Part shown: one piece after another, positions 10,542 to 22,118 of the stretch
Layout: each line of letters begins with the position of its first letter
Numbering within the stretch: position 1 is the stretch's first letter
DNA from: Corynespora cassiicola
Taxonomy: Eukaryota; Ascomycota; Dothideomycetes; Pleosporales; Corynesporascaceae
DNA: 64,000 bases
Reading direction: 5' to 3'
Assembly: GCA_022059125.1 (NCBI GenBank)
Contig: JAEUWY010000006.1
Coordinates: forward strand, 2,418,001 to 2,482,000
Notes under the pieces: model-generated
What the model saw: only the letters and a program-made list of their open reading frames with translations
Told to the model about the DNA's origin: nothing
Database searches by the model: none
Translations under genes and position numbers: made by a program

Positions 10542-12432
10542 CTACAACCCCCTACCCCTTCTCCTCCTCAAACTCTCCTCGACCCCCCACCCCCCCGCCA
10601 ACAATCCCCCCACATCCTCCAACCCCAACCCCGCCGTCTCCGGATAAATCCGATAGACGGTAACCCAGCACCCGGCACAGACGAGCGCATACAGCGCAAA
10701 CGTGCCCACCGGAGTGAGGAACTCCATCATGGGCAAGAAGGTCAACCCGACGAGCGTGTTCGACGCCCAATTCGTCGCCGTCGCGACCGAGGAGCCCAGC
10801 GAGCGGACCGACAGCGGGAACAGCTCCGACTGCTGCCAGGGCACGTTGCCGAGGCCGATGGCGTAACCGGCGACGTAGGTCACCATTGCGGCGAGGATGA
10901 CAAGGGGCCAGGGGCGGCCATTCCACGAGGGGACGGGGTCAGCTGGGGGTTCGTTGGCGCGGAGCAAGAGGAGCTTGAGTATACGGCGGGTGGTGGTCGT
11001 GTCTCCGTTGTCGGAGGGGAGTTCGATGAAGTTGAAGGCTAGAGCGCAGAGGGCGAGACCGAGGACCATGATGGGGACCGAGTAGAGCAGGATGCGGCGG
11101 CGGCCAATGCGGTCGATATAGTGGAAGGCGACAAGGGTGAAGGCGAAGTTTGTCAGGGCGATGGAGAGGGATGTTAGGGTTGGGGAGCGGAAACCGACGA
11201 GGGAGAAGATGGTGGCAGAGAAGTACATGAGGGAGTTCTGGGAGTATTAGCATGGTTGTCGGATATAATGATGATTGGTCGCGCAGATGTTTATGAGAGA
11301 GGAAGAGGTGGCTACAGCTGGAAAGGAAGATGGATATACTCACAAATCCACAGAGCTGCTGGAACCCCTGCAGCATGCATGCAATAATGAGTGCCCTCCT
11401 ATTCCCATCCACGGCAACAAGCTGCGTAAAGCTGTCATTGACCCTCGCAATTTTTGCCTTCCACCCATTCTTGCCCGATTCTGGAACATTTCTCTCCCCG
11501 GCCGCATCCTCCTCCTCCAAGATTTCCTTTTCGACTCTCCTGAGGACCGCATTGACGACCAGCTCAATCCCCTCGTCATCGCCATACACACGCTTCAAAA
11601 CTCGTCTGGCCTGCTCCTTCCGCCCGGCTTTGACCAGCCACCTCGGCGTCTCAGGCATGGCCCACAGCATGAAGAACTGCACCACAGCCGGCAAAGCCCC
11701 CAGCCCAACCATCCACCTCCACCCGCCCGCCCTCTCCGAAAACATCCATCCGATCACGTACGCCACGACCTGCCCGCCTGTAATGAACAAGCTCGAAACC
11801 GTAACCAGCCGGCCCCGAAACGGACTCGGGCTCAACTCGGAGATGTACAAGGGCACGACAAAGGACGCGCTCCCAACTGCAGCACCCACGACCGACCGCC
11901 CCGCAATCATCCCCCACACACTCCCCGCCCACGCCTGCCACAGCGCCCCAATGGTGAAGAGCACATCGGCGATGAGGATGACCTTCTTGCGGCCAAAGTG
12001 GTCGGCGACGACGCCGGTGACGGGCGAGGCTACGAGGGCGAATAAGGAGGTGCACGACGTGACGAGCGACTTGTCGAGCGTGGTGAGCGGGCGCTGCGAC
12101 AGATCCGAGCCGACGGACACGAGCGTCGAGGATATGACTCCGGTGCTGGGCGCGCTGTTAGGGACCGTGTTCCATCGGGAGGGGCGTGGGATGGGATGGG
12201 AGCCGTCGTGTCGACGACCACGACGAAGATAGCAGGAGTAGACCTACTCATAGCCAAACAACAACCCACTAACCCCCGCGCAAAACGTCAGCCCCCATAT
12301 AAACGCTCCAGGCGAGACCAGCGCGCTCTCATGCCCATGCCCATCGTCGTCCCCCTCGCTCCGCGCATGGGCGTCCTCGTTCGGAAACTCGCGGGCGTTA
12401 GATATGAGCGGCTCAGCAGCGGTGTCGGGCAT
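10542..12432 (-). CDS. MFS sugar transporter, myo-inositol transporter-like
   Basis: Three exons (12432-12248, 12154-11344, 11237-10542) encode about 563 residues. The protein is a plasma-membrane 12-helix transporter of the sugar porter family. Splicing intron 1 joins GLLFGY to DAPSTGVISSTL, the helix-1 motif of inositol/proton symporters. Other family marks are DHFGRKKV, PETPRWLV near the end of the first half, DRIGRRR in the second half, and WQQSELFPLSVRSLGSS. The last resembles the helix-10 region of yeast Itr1-type myo-inositol carriers. The cytoplasmic N-terminus is acidic and His-rich. The central loop after helix 6 is long and charged (EKEILEEEDAAGE). Substrate assignment as inositol rests on these motifs. 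Introns of 93 and 106 bp have GT-AG ends. Its 5' region faces the 3' end of the Pbp1 gene. Confidence 0.85.
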
Positions 12433-13274
12433 ACTCTGGAGCTCGAACAGCGGAGACGAAGCCGTGGTTCGCGGAGGAAGAGCGAATGCAAAGGCGCATT
12501 CGCGTGTTTTGTGCAGGTAAAGAGAGAAAAGAAAAAAAAGGGAGTGACGGGAGAAAAGGAAAACGAAGGGCTCGGATGGTCAAGGGACGTTGGACGAGGA
12601 GTCGGAACCTGGGGTCGCGTGGACCGGAACGGCGGCGGCGGCGGCGGCGGGGGGCTAGAGCAGCGGGCACGTGCACGTGCTCCCGCCGCTGGCCAGAATG
12701 GCAGCCAAGTCCGCGGGGACCATGTCACGGCAGATGCACAAGTCGCGGATGCAGTCAAAAGAGACAAGAGTAAGATGTTTGAACCAGCCAAGTGTATTGG
12801 GGATCGGTTGCCTCGAGAACCCAGGGCAGCCAGCGGCAGATACCCAGCTACTTCGTCGCCCCCTCGTCGTACCCCAACCATGCCAACCCATTGAAGACGC
12901 CAAAGCGATTCATGACCCATCCACCCATGGCCTAACTGCGGTTGCGAGGGCTGCGTTGCGATTCCGCCGCAGCACACAACCCCCCGCACCTTGTCCGTCG
13001 ACTCCGATTTTTCCCAGCCGGTGAAACCCTGATCGACCATGTGCTTGAGCCTGTCTCGACGCCATCCGTGTCCAACCAACGCCGGTCGCTCATGCTTAAG
13101 TGGCAGCCAAACGATATAAATTGCACATTTCCCACGCTAAATGCAGAGCAAGAATCCAGCTGAAAAGGGGTATTTTGAGGAAGAAACGAAGCAAGCCGCA
13201 GAAAGGTCCGCGCCGCCTGTTGCTCGTGCGGCGCGCGTCACCTTCCGCGGGCGACCGTGACGTTATTGAACATT
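12433..13274. other. Upstream region of MFS gene, no gene seen
   Basis: This 0.84-kb space contains purine-rich tracts (12525-12560), a GGC trinucleotide run near 12630, and otherwise ordinary sequence. It holds the promoter of the transporter on the minus strand and the 3' flank of the Pbp1-like gene. Open frames here have no recognisable domain. Confidence 0.5.
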
Positions 13275-16200
13275 TCATTTGACTTCCTCGCTACCTTCGG
13301 GGCCATGGTTGGCGGGGCCGGTGGGAGGCACTTGGGGTGGCAGGGAATGCTGCTGCATCATGGGTTGCGCGTAACTCCCGCTAGGAGTGCCACGATGAGC
13401 TTGCTGGGGGAAGCCGTGGTGTTGGTGCGGTGAGCCGTAGTGCGGCTGGTGGGGCTGCGGGTACGGGCCTCTCATGGGCGTCACTGGGGGTTGCTAGTCA
13501 GTCGAATACGCTGCACATGGCCTTGGGTGGGGACATACTTGATCCGGGTGGCACTTGAGCAAACATCGGGGGTCCTTGACCGCCGTGCTGCATATAAGGC
13601 ATCGGCTGCTGCTGATGGCCTTGCTGCGATCCTTGGTGTGCCATCATGGGGGCCCCAGGCCGCGGGCTAGGGAAGCCGTTCGGCCCAGTGGCGGCAGGCA
13701 TCTGTCCCGGGTATTGAAGGTAGGCCTGGGCGGGGGCGGGAGAGTACATTGGCATCTGGGGGTTTGGCTGCATGCCCATGAACGGACCATTCGATGGCTG
13801 GCTGGTCATCATCTGGCCGCCCATGCCAGGCGCAGGCGGGTTGACAAACTGAGGGCCACCCTGGCCGGCGCGAAGAGCGACATGCTGGACACCAGGGCTC
13901 ATGCCATAGGGCTGCATGGGAACCTGCTGCGGGAATCCGGGCATGTGCGGGGGCTGATTGCCGTACATGTAAGGCGGCATGGGACGAGGCGATGGGTGTA
14001 CAGAAGACGTGGAGTGAGAGAACTGCATATGATGTCCACCATCAAAATGCTGGGGTTGCCCAGGGTGCGGCTGGACTGGGTGGTGGCGCGGAGTGTGGTG
14101 TGGCGTCTGTCCCTGGGGGACGCCCTGTGGCCCCTGGAGGTGAGGTGGAAGCTGGTGCTGGTGGGGAATAGGGCCGTTGCCCATGACGTTGTGCGGAGCT
14201 GATATCGGAGGCGGGTTCGGGCTGGTCTCAAACATCTTGAGGTAGCCCTTCTCCACATGGGCCTGGGGGAAATCCCAGGTGGGTGGAGTACGGTAGGGCG
14301 GCTGGATACCGCCATTGTTGGCAAACTCGCGAGGTCCGTTCTCTCCCTCCTGTGCCTTCTTGATCAGTTTCTTGTTGGGGTTGAACGACTCTTCGAGATC
14401 CAAAGGCCGCAGCGTGGGGCGCTGGCCGCCAAAGAAGCTGGTGATCTGCGGCTTCCTCGCAGGCTCTGGCCTCGAGGATGAGTCCGGCCTGGGGCTCGAG
14501 TTGGTGCTGGGGTGACCTGGCTGGAAGGTGTTGGCGGCGGGGTTTGGCTTGAACTCGTTGGCGCGAACGTTGAACCTAGTAGACGCGCTAGAGGTAGGCG
14601 TCTGGACGCCGCTGGACGTCTGCGACGGTCCGGTCGGGGGGACACGCATGTCTTGGACGGGGATGGGCTGCGGGATAGCGTTGAAGGGAACGCCGCCTTG
14701 CTGCTTGAGTTGCTGTTGGTTCAACTGGAGGCGGGTGCTGAGCAGGCCGTGCTGGTTGCGAGGAGGAGCCTGGCTGACGGGTGGCGGACGCTCCCGCATG
14801 GTGGCAGCTGCATATTGCTGAGGCTGCGCGGGGCGACGCGGCTGACTCTGCTGGCGGTCGCCTCCTGCAGTCGGAGAGACGTGGGCGGGTTCAGCCTTGG
14901 CGGTCGTGCCCGAACGAGTCGCGGCTTTGGTGTCGACCGTGGCCACCGTCTTTGGGGGCGTGGATTTGAGTTCTTGCACGGCCTTGAGAGCCTTTTCGAC
15001 GATCAGTGCCTGCTTGCCCTCGTCCTTGGCAAGGATAGGCACAAGATCCTGAGGAACAGGAGTGTTCAACTTGAAGTTCTGGGAGAACTTCTTGAGGTCG
15101 TTGAGTTTCACGGCCTTGGACTCGCGTGCGAGCGACCTCTGGCGCTCCGACATGCGCAGCTTCTCGGCTGCTGAGAATTGTTTGAAGGAGTCTAGGAGGT
15201 CATGCTCTACGTTTGCGGTCGCGTTGTCGGGCCTTCCGGGCTTCCGCGCGGGAATGCCTGCAACTGCAGGCTTGAGTGTGGTGCTTGGCTTCTCGACATT
15301 GGCTTTGCCAGGGACCGTGGGCTTGGTCTCGGACTTGGTGGCCGCATCCTTGGGGGGTTCAACCTTTGCGGGTGCTGCAGCTGGGACGTCGTTCTTAGGG
15401 GCCTCGGTCTTTGGAGGTTCGGGTGTGGGCTGCTTCTCGGCGGGTGGAGTCGCGACAGGCTTCGGCGTTGTGTCGGGGCGGGCCAGCTGGGAAGAAATGA
15501 TAGCCGGGTCTACTGGAGCACCAGCTACCGTGGGCTGTGCCGTAGGGGCACGCCGGGCCGGAGGAGTGTACTTGTTGGGCTGGCCACTGGAGAGGGGCGG
15601 GAAATCCCGACGTACGCCGCTGTACCTGAGTGGGGGTTAGACATTGAGTATGTATGGGTGTTTGTGAGCTTACTTCTCTTCTTCGTCTTCGCCCTTGTCA
15701 TCATGAGCGTTCTGGCCACCTCGCTCCTCGCGAACGTGGGCGTTCATGGCGCTGCTGGACTCGATCTCGCGGGCGAGCTTCTCGGCACGGGCAGCCTTCT
15801 CGGCATACTGCGGGTCGTTGCGATTGATGGTCGTGGTGTAGTAGCTCTCGTCATAGTTGCTCTTTACGCCAAAGAGCTGTTCGTTGGTGGAGAACTGGTC
15901 CCAGCCAGTCGACTGAGAGTCCAGGGACATGTTTACATTTGTGTCGGCAGAGGGCTCCCACTTTTGCAGATTGCGCTCGCGCATGGCCATGTGTCCCGAG
16001 ATGTCGGTGTCGGTGCGGAAGCCTGGGCAGGTTAGAAGCTGCTCGCAGCACATGGAATCACCACGGTGCATACCGTTCTGGTTCTTGGCTTGAGCCTTGT
16101 CGAGCACAACGTTGGGGACGCAGAAGTCGGCGACGTCGCTCATATCGAACGACATGACATGGTTGTCGCCGCGGCCGACATAGTCGTCGGAGGCGTCGCT

Positions 16201-16882
16201 GGTGCCGTTGACGTGTGAGTCGGCGGCGGGCTGCACGCGCTTGACCATTTTGAAAACGTAGCGCATCTCGGTGGGGTCGAGGTTGGTGCCGGACAGCACG
16301 CCCGTGTATTTTTCGCCATTCTTGAGGGTGATGTTCCCCTGCAGACCCTGCGGCATTGTTAGCTTTTACCGTAAAGGAAACAAAACATGCGAGGCCTGCA
16401 TACCGAGAGGTTCACCAGCAGGAACATCATCCTGTCGTTGAGGTGCCGCATTGGCGATATCGTCTCGCCAGACACGGCGGCCGGAGTGTGCGAAGGCTTG
16501 GGGGCGTTGATTGCGCCGTTGGGAGCGGGCGAGTTGTTGTTTGTGGGGCGCTGGGTGATGGGGTTGTTGCCCGACGTCCAGGCGGCTTTCTGTGGGGGTT
16601 TCCTGCGGCGGCAGGTCAGCAGAAATCATTAATGGCATGTCGGCTCCATAAGGCATGTGGTGGTGAGGGCTTTGGGGCAGGGCTGTTGCACTGTGGGCTC
16701 CATATGACCTTTTGCACGTCACACAATGAAGTCGGTCCAACGAGCGTGCGAGGCGTGGCCGGGCGGGCAGCAGCAGCCGCCGGAGCAGCAGCCCAGCAGC
16801 GATTGCAAGGCGCAGCGGCCAGGCCGGCCGGAGACAGGGCAGGACGGCAGGCGATGGCGAGGGAGAGAGGTGGGGGGAGGAA

Positions 16883-16921
<39 letters not shown>

Positions 16922-17109
16922 GAGGGCACTCACCTCTGGCCGCCGTCGACGGGGCTGGCCGTCTGCTTGCGCGCTCCGTCGGCGCCTTTGGCGGAGGTGG
17001 TCATGTTCAGGTGTGCGCGGGCGGCGGACGGGGTGGTGGATGTCGAGTGTGGGTTGGGGCTCAGAGGGCCGTGGACATTGGAGCCGTGGGCGGGCGCAGC
17101 GGTGGTCAT
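13275..17109 (-). CDS. PBP1: Ataxin-2 homologue (Pbp1-like), Sm plus LsmAD domains
   Basis: Six exons (17109-16934, 16602-16404, 16347-16074, 16022-15674, 15625-13539, 13483-13275) encode about 1,097 residues. The product is expected in stress granules and at poly(A)-binding protein, affecting mRNA stability and polyadenylation. Residues about 110-165 form the ataxin-2 Sm-like domain (LNDRMMFLLVNLSGLQGN), split by intron 2. Residues about 218-285 are the LsmAD region, starting FRTDTDIS. The remainder is low-complexity and rich in Pro, Gln, His and Met, typical of this disordered family. Intron 3 (51 bp) is a multiple of three and lacks a stop, so its retention would simply add 17 residues. 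The last intron is needed to avoid a stop after SMSPPKAM. Intron 1 is long (331 bp) and contains a GA microsatellite. It is divergent from the BUD6-like gene. Confidence 0.9.
16891..16925 (+). repeat. GA/TC microsatellite inside Pbp1 intron 1
   Basis: An almost pure run of AG dinucleotides lies near the 5' splice site of the first Pbp1 intron. On the coding strand it is a CT tract. It is likely length-variable. Confidence 0.85.
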
Positions 17110-18227
17110 GGACTGGGGGGGGGGGAGGCGGAAGCGGAAGCGGGCGTGTGCGAGTGCGTGCGGTTCGAGGAGGTGCGCCTCCGGGCTATTGTTGAGGCAG
17201 GCGGCGGCGGGGAGGCCCAATGCAGGCGCGGCAGCGGCAGGGCGAGGGCACGGCGAGAGGCGGAGGCTGAGGGGGCAGAGGGCAGAGGGCAGAGGGCAGA
17301 GCCCGAGGCGTGGCCGGGTCGGGGGACTTGATGTTGTTGGGGGAGGATTAGGAGAACGGTGGTTAGAGGCTGTGCGTGAGGTGAAGCCAAAACCTTAGGC
17401 TGGCTCGGAGCTTGGCGAAGCGGAGGCTAGCTGGGAGCGCAGCCGTGATCTGCTCGACAACCTGAAACGCCCCAATTCCAAGGGTGGAGCGGGATGGCGG
17501 GAGGCAAAGACACGGCCGTTGCCATGTATCCCGCTGCGCTGCCACCAGCAGCAACCAACGCGATGCGTGCCTGGCTACCTGGCTACCGGGCTACCTGGCT
17601 GCACCCACAGCCCTCCTCCTCCACGCCCGCTCAGGCATCTAGCGCAGCACAGCCTTTTTTTGGGACGCGAAGGTTGATGCTGGAGCCGACATGGCACTAG
17701 ACATGTGAGCCGGGGGAGGACTTCCAAGGTCCACTGAAAGGGAGGGGAGTCACGGGACTTGGTTTTCCCGTCGACCCAACCCAGACCAGACGACAAACAT
17801 TTCCTAGACACACATGTCCTGGCAGCCCTCGATGTCTTTTTTTTTTTTCAAAGAAAAAATGCAGCCGTTTTGACCAACGCCATAGGCAGGCCCAACGGCG
17901 CGCCTAGCTACCGGGTATACCTAAGCTAGGTACCTAGGTAGCCATCTACCTGGCCACAGCCCCTGTGTCGCCGCGCCCCACGATTCGCCGGGCCCGTCCA
18001 ACCCAGCGTTTGCGCCTTTTCCCTCCCTCCACCACCCTGGCCGGGCTCCGCAAACGCTCGTGTTTCGGCCAATGCCATGGCGGGCACTGCGACGGCTGCG
18101 GGTGCTGCACGCTGCTGAAACGCCGCACGCACACGCGAGCGACGGGTCCAGCCACCGCAAATATCCAGCCCGGCACGTGACGGTGAATGGCCCGCGCATG
18201 AGTCCCGCCTTGGCAGTGAACCTCATC
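17110..18227. promoter_or_regulatory. Divergent promoter region of PBP1 and BUD6
   Basis: About 1.1 kb separates the two start codons. It contains a short GGCAGAG tandem repeat (17276-17300), an imperfect CTACCTGGCTACCGG repeat (17570-17605) and a self-complementary CTAGGTACCTAGGTAG cluster at 17927-17942. An open frame in phase with BUD6 begins at 18060, so a longer N-terminus is possible. No other gene is supported. Confidence 0.5.
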
Positions 18228-21200
18228 ATGACCACCCCAACTCCTCCACCGCCGCCCTCGCAGCCCTCCGCCAGCCCGCCAGTCCGCCAGCCCTCCCGCC
18301 GCGACATGAGCCCCAGCCCCTACGGCTCCATCTCCTCTGGCAGACGGCCCTCGCGCGACCCCGACTCGCCCCCCCAGCCCCAGTCGCAGTCTCCCCCCGG
18401 CACCATGGCCACCGAAGACGCGCGCAACTCGCAGGGCTCCGGCCGCTCCTCGCATTCCAGACGAGCGCAGAACGTGAGTACCCGCCGCCCGCACAGGAAG
18501 CCCGCCCCCGCGGCCTCTGCTGCCGCTGCTCCCTCTGCTCCCTCCTCCCCCATCGCCCACCGCCGCAGCCCCGCCGTGCTGACCATGGACGACGTGCAGC
18601 CGCAGCAGCAGCTGTCGCAGATCGAGAAGAGCGTCACCCACCTGCTGGTCGCCACCAAGCAGCTGCTCGAGACGCTGACCCTGTGGTCCCGCGGCACCGC
18701 CACCGAGAGCGAGGTGTCGGACGTCTACGTGCGCCTGGGCTACGAGTTCAACATCGCCTCGCGCGCCTTCAACGCCATCGGCGTCGACACCCAGGACCTC
18801 GGAAACGTCCCGGAACTGCTGCGCGGCATCCTCGAGGAGACGCTCAGCCAGGAGGCCTCGCAGACCAGCCTTGACAACTTCCTCCCGCGCATACGAGACA
18901 TCATCATCAACCTGCTGCACGGCCTCAAGAAGAAGCAGCAGCGCCTCCGCCAGCGCACCGGCCGCGACGGCTCGCTCAACGGCACCAGCCAGCGCCAGGG
19001 CAGCGTCGGCAGCACCGGCGAGCCCGACGAGCCCCAACAGGCCCGCGCCGCCAGCACCAGACTGCCCCCGCGCGGCGACAGCGCAGACTACCTGGCCGAG
19101 GGCAGCCCTGACCTGCCCCCGCGCTCGTCGTCGGTCCCAGGCCGCGCCTCCCCCACAAAGTACGACAACAACAGCACGCTGCCCCCGAACCCGCGCGCAA
19201 ACCGCTCCACCAATGCCAGCCAGATGTCCAACGACTCGTCGCTGTCGAGCAACACCATGCAGCAGATCCCCGTCATCGCCCCCTACCCGCCCGAGGACTC
19301 CATGCCCAAGTCCCCCGAGCCCGCCAACCCCGCCCCGCCGCAGCACAGCTACCCCGTCGACTTCCCCCCTCCGCCGCCCCCGCCCAAGCAGCAGGACGCG
19401 CTGGCGGCCCTGCAGCGCGGCGGCGAGCTCGAGCGCAGGGCCTCGCGCCGATTCTCCGCATATCAAATCCAGAAACACCTTGGCACCAATGGCATTCCGC
19501 TCCCACCCGTGCAGAACTCGCCCATACCGAACCGCGGCAGGGATGTGCGCGAATCCATGAACGCTGTGCGTATCAGGGGGTCGCTCTTGCACAGTCGTCA
19601 GCGGTCCACCAACCATAGGCCCGCCGTGGACACGAGCTTCGACAGGAACGACATCTCCAGGCGCATCTCGGAGGAGAGCAGCCAGAGCTCCGCACCCAGC
19701 ATCAAACCGCCAGACGAGCTGCTACCAGAGGACAGCCCTGTCCAAAAGACGCCCGAAGACAAATTGGGCGCTCCCCAATTCCCCGAGGTAGATCAGCCTG
19801 AGCTCGGCGCTACTCTGAACGGCCCGCTGAGCGAGCCCGCGGAGCTGCCCTCAGACTCACCGATAAAAGAACCGCACAAGCCCGCTACCGTGCCCGTCAG
19901 GAGTGGGTCGAGAAGGGTCAAGACGCCCTCGCCGCAGCCAGATCAATTTGTCCCCGACCAATCGCCGCAGCCTGGCCAACAGCTCACCTTGTTCCTGCAA
20001 TACAAGAGCAAGATTAAAAAGTATGTCTTTTCAGACGGATCTGAGCTGTCGGTCGGTCGGTTGCAGCTCGCCTTCATCGAAAAGTTTGCCTGGGATACGC
20101 ATCGCAACGGCGAGCTTCCGGAGATTCACATTCAAGACCCAGTCTCGGGCGTACGCTACGAGCTAGAAGACATCAACGACATCAAGGACCGATCCGTGCT
20201 AGTGCTGAATGTCGAACAGCTTGATGAAGTCAAGCACCACATTGACGACAAGTTTGGTGGACTGAGCCGCCTTGTGGAAGGCATCAAGTCGGTCATTGAA
20301 GACCAGCAATCAGCCATCCAGCGCGTCGCCGAACGCCAACAGCAAACTGCCAAGGAGATTGCTGGCATGGCAGCAGCACCCACGCTACCCTCTCGTGCCT
20401 CGGGCGCATTCCCACGCTCGCCTTTGCCAACAAGTGGAAATGGAGACCTGTCAGTGTCGTCTGCCGCCCAGCTCAGCGAAGTCCAATCGCTGCGCCGCGA
20501 CCTTGCCGTCGTCAGACAGACATACACTTCTTTCGTGTCTGACATCGAGGCGAGCATGTCGACTATCCGCAACAAAGCTGCTTCGGTCAAGTCTGTGGCT
20601 ATCAAGGCAGAGCTACCCACGCTTGAAGGTGACAGTGGGCGCGCATACGTCAACGCTGGCAAGAAGAGGCTCCAGGACGATTCAGAGAAGATTGTCACGC
20701 GTGTCGATGACCTGCAAGATCTCGTCGAAGATCTCCGCAAGGATGTCGTTACTCGTGGCGTCCGGCCTTTGCCCCGCCAGCTCGAGACTACCGCCAAGGA
20801 TCTATCGACTGCTACCGCCGAACTGAAGAAGCTCCAAGACTACCTGGCCAAGGAGAAGCCCCTCTGGACGAAGATTTGGGAACAGGAGCTGCAGACCGTC
20901 TGTGAAGAGAGGGACTTGTTGACGATGCAGGAGGAGCTGGCTGCCGACCTGCAAGACGACTTGGAAAAGACTGCCCAGACCCTCGAACTCGTGGAACAGG
21001 CTACGAAGCAACAGAACCTCCAGAATGAGAAGGAGCAAGGCAAGGGTGGCGTGCGCTCGGCGAGCGGACGCAATTTGGTCCATGTCGCAGCTTACGACAA
21101 GGCCGTTGATCCCCGTCAAGCTCGGGATGGCGTCCTTGGTGAAGTCAAGGCGCTGCAGCCGAATCACGAAGGCAGACTGGAAGCCATTGAGCGAGCAGAG

Positions 21201-21548
21201 AAGGCTCGTCAGCGCGAGCTTGAGACTCGACGGGACGGCGCATTCAAGAAAGAGCTGGGCGCTTTTGTTGAGGAAGGCAAACTCAAGAAGAGTGGCGGAG
21301 TCGAGGAAGTTGAACGCCTCCGTAAGATCAAGGATGAGCGGGCGAGAAAGGAAAATCACGAAATAAAGCTTGCTCGAGAGCAGGCAAGGGCAGAAAAGGC
21401 CGAGCGCGAAAGAGAGGCTGCTGCTGCCGCCGCTGCGGCTGAGGAGAATGGCGCTGAAGAAGACGAAGAGACGCCAGCCGACGAGACGCCAGATCAGGAG
21501 AAGGAGGAGCGGGCGCCGACACCTGAAGGTGGTGCCGACCCTGCTTAA
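18228..21548 (+). CDS. BUD6: Actin-interacting polarity protein Bud6/AIP3
   Basis: Single exon as read here, about 1,106 residues. Bud6 stimulates formins and helps place actin cables and microtubules at sites of polarised growth and septation. The N-terminal conserved region IEKSVTHLLVATKQLLETL lies near residues 130-150. A long Pro/Ser-rich disordered stretch follows. The AIP3 core starts near residue 585 (LTLFLQYKSKIKKYVF), then RLQLAFIEKFAW and the coiled-coil segment through about residue 1010. The C-terminus is a charged Glu/Lys/Ala-rich helix. The start at 18228 (MTTPTPPPPP) is a choice: the frame is open from 18060, and other ATGs lie at 18198 and 18306. A GTGAGT at 18474 looks like a donor, but its only nearby good acceptor breaks the frame, so I kept the region as coding. 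Confidence 0.88.
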   Translation: MTTPTPPPPPSQPSASPPVRQPSRRDMSPSPYGSISSGRRPSRDPDSPPQPQSQSPPGTMATEDARNSQGSGRSSHSRRAQNVSTRRPHRKPAPAASAAAAPSAPSSPIAHRRSPAVLTMDDVQPQQQLSQIEKSVTHLLVATKQLLETLTLWSRGTATESEVSDVYVRLGYEFNIASRAFNAIGVDTQDLGNVPELLRGILEETLSQEASQTSLDNFLPRIRDIIINLLHGLKKKQQRLRQRTGRDGSLNGTSQRQGSVGSTGEPDEPQQARAASTRLPPRGDSADYLAEGSPDLPPRSSSVPGRASPTKYDNNSTLPPNPRANRSTNASQMSNDSSLSSNTMQQIPVIAPYPPEDSMPKSPEPANPAPPQHSYPVDFPPPPPPPKQQDALAALQRGGELERRASRRFSAYQIQKHLGTNGIPLPPVQNSPIPNRGRDVRESMNAVRIRGSLLHSRQRSTNHRPAVDTSFDRNDISRRISEESSQSSAPSIKPPDELLPEDSPVQKTPEDKLGAPQFPEVDQPELGATLNGPLSEPAELPSDSPIKEPHKPATVPVRSGSRRVKTPSPQPDQFVPDQSPQPGQQLTLFLQYKSKIKKYVFSDGSELSVGRLQLAFIEKFAWDTHRNGELPEIHIQDPVSGVRYELEDINDIKDRSVLVLNVEQLDEVKHHIDDKFGGLSRLVEGIKSVIEDQQSAIQRVAERQQQTAKEIAGMAAAPTLPSRASGAFPRSPLPTSGNGDLSVSSAAQLSEVQSLRRDLAVVRQTYTSFVSDIEASMSTIRNKAASVKSVAIKAELPTLEGDSGRAYVNAGKKRLQDDSEKIVTRVDDLQDLVEDLRKDVVTRGVRPLPRQLETTAKDLSTATAELKKLQDYLAKEKPLWTKIWEQELQTVCEERDLLTMQEELAADLQDDLEKTAQTLELVEQATKQQNLQNEKEQGKGGVRSASGRNLVHVAAYDKAVDPRQARDGVLGEVKALQPNHEGRLEAIERAEKARQRELETRRDGAFKKELGAFVEEGKLKKSGGVEEVERLRKIKDERARKENHEIKLAREQARAEKAEREREAAAAAAAAEENGAEEDEETPADETPDQEKEERAPTPEGGADPA

Positions 21549-21590
21549 GCCTCTGCTATCACTAGCTTCTCTTGATTTGTGCTGATCTAG

Positions 21591-22118
21591 GCCGCAGAGC
21601 TGCCGCCGCTCAAGTACACGGTCCGGCCTTGGGTCAAGGCGGGCTTACCTTATACCATCCCCATCGGCAGCTCCTCCGGCCTCTCGAGCCCCGTCGTGAC
21701 AGACTTTGAACCGGCGTCTTGCGAAGATGACGGCAGGTTTGCGTCGCGTACTCTTGCCGGGGCCGCCTCGGACTCGTCACTGCGTATGGCCAATCCGAAC
21801 GTCAGCGCTGCATCCCTTTCCATTTCCATCGATACACCAACTCCCCCCTCGGTCCTCAGCTCGACGCCCGTAGATCCGCCTTCTGTGTCCCGTCGCACCC
21901 CCAAGTCGGCGCTCTTTGGCCCCCGCGACAGACCGAGTCCGCATACCCCGCCGTCATCTGCGAAGACATCTTCGTCGTCTACCAGGCGGCGTGGAAGAAC
22001 GTTTCCTTCGTCCAAGACGGTGACGCCGGAGCGCGATGCGGACAGTGCGCTGAGTTTTGTGCCTAGCACTGGCTCGAAACAGTTTGCAAACTGGATTTCG
22101 GGCCTGTTGGGGAGATGA
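21591..22118 (+). CDS. Hypothetical Ser/Pro-rich protein segment downstream of BUD6
   Basis: An open frame in the same phase as BUD6 continues from just after a stop at 21588 to 22118, encoding Ser/Pro/Thr-rich sequence that ends FANWISGLLGR. It begins ELPPLKYTVRPWVKAG, which reads like real protein. It could be a separate small gene starting at the ATG at 21696. Alternatively it could be a last BUD6 exon, using the weak donor after CCTGAAG near 21527 and the acceptor ending GCCGCAG near 21597. I do not recognise a family. Codon use resembles the coding sequence upstream. Confidence 0.45.
   Translation, partial: AAELPPLKYTVRPWVKAGLPYTIPIGSSSGLSSPVVTDFEPASCEDDGRFASRTLAGAASDSSLRMANPNVSAASLSISIDTPTPPSVLSSTPVDPPSVSRRTPKSALFGPRDRPSPHTPPSSAKTSSSSTRRRGRTFPSSKTVTPERDADSALSFVPSTGSKQFANWISGLLGR

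Noticed and set aside
11330..12232. A 300-codon plus-strand frame antisense to the MFS transporter
   Set aside because: It mirrors transporter codons and lacks any motif; the minus-strand protein is clear.
18474..18568. Possible intron in BUD6 with donor GTGAGT
   Set aside because: Using the nearby GCAG acceptor shifts the frame and destroys the conserved IEKSVTHLL region; unspliced sequence reads through.
17946..19616. A 556-codon minus-strand frame antisense to BUD6
   Set aside because: It is the complement of GC-rich BUD6 coding sequence, with Gly/Ala/Arg/Val bias and no domain.
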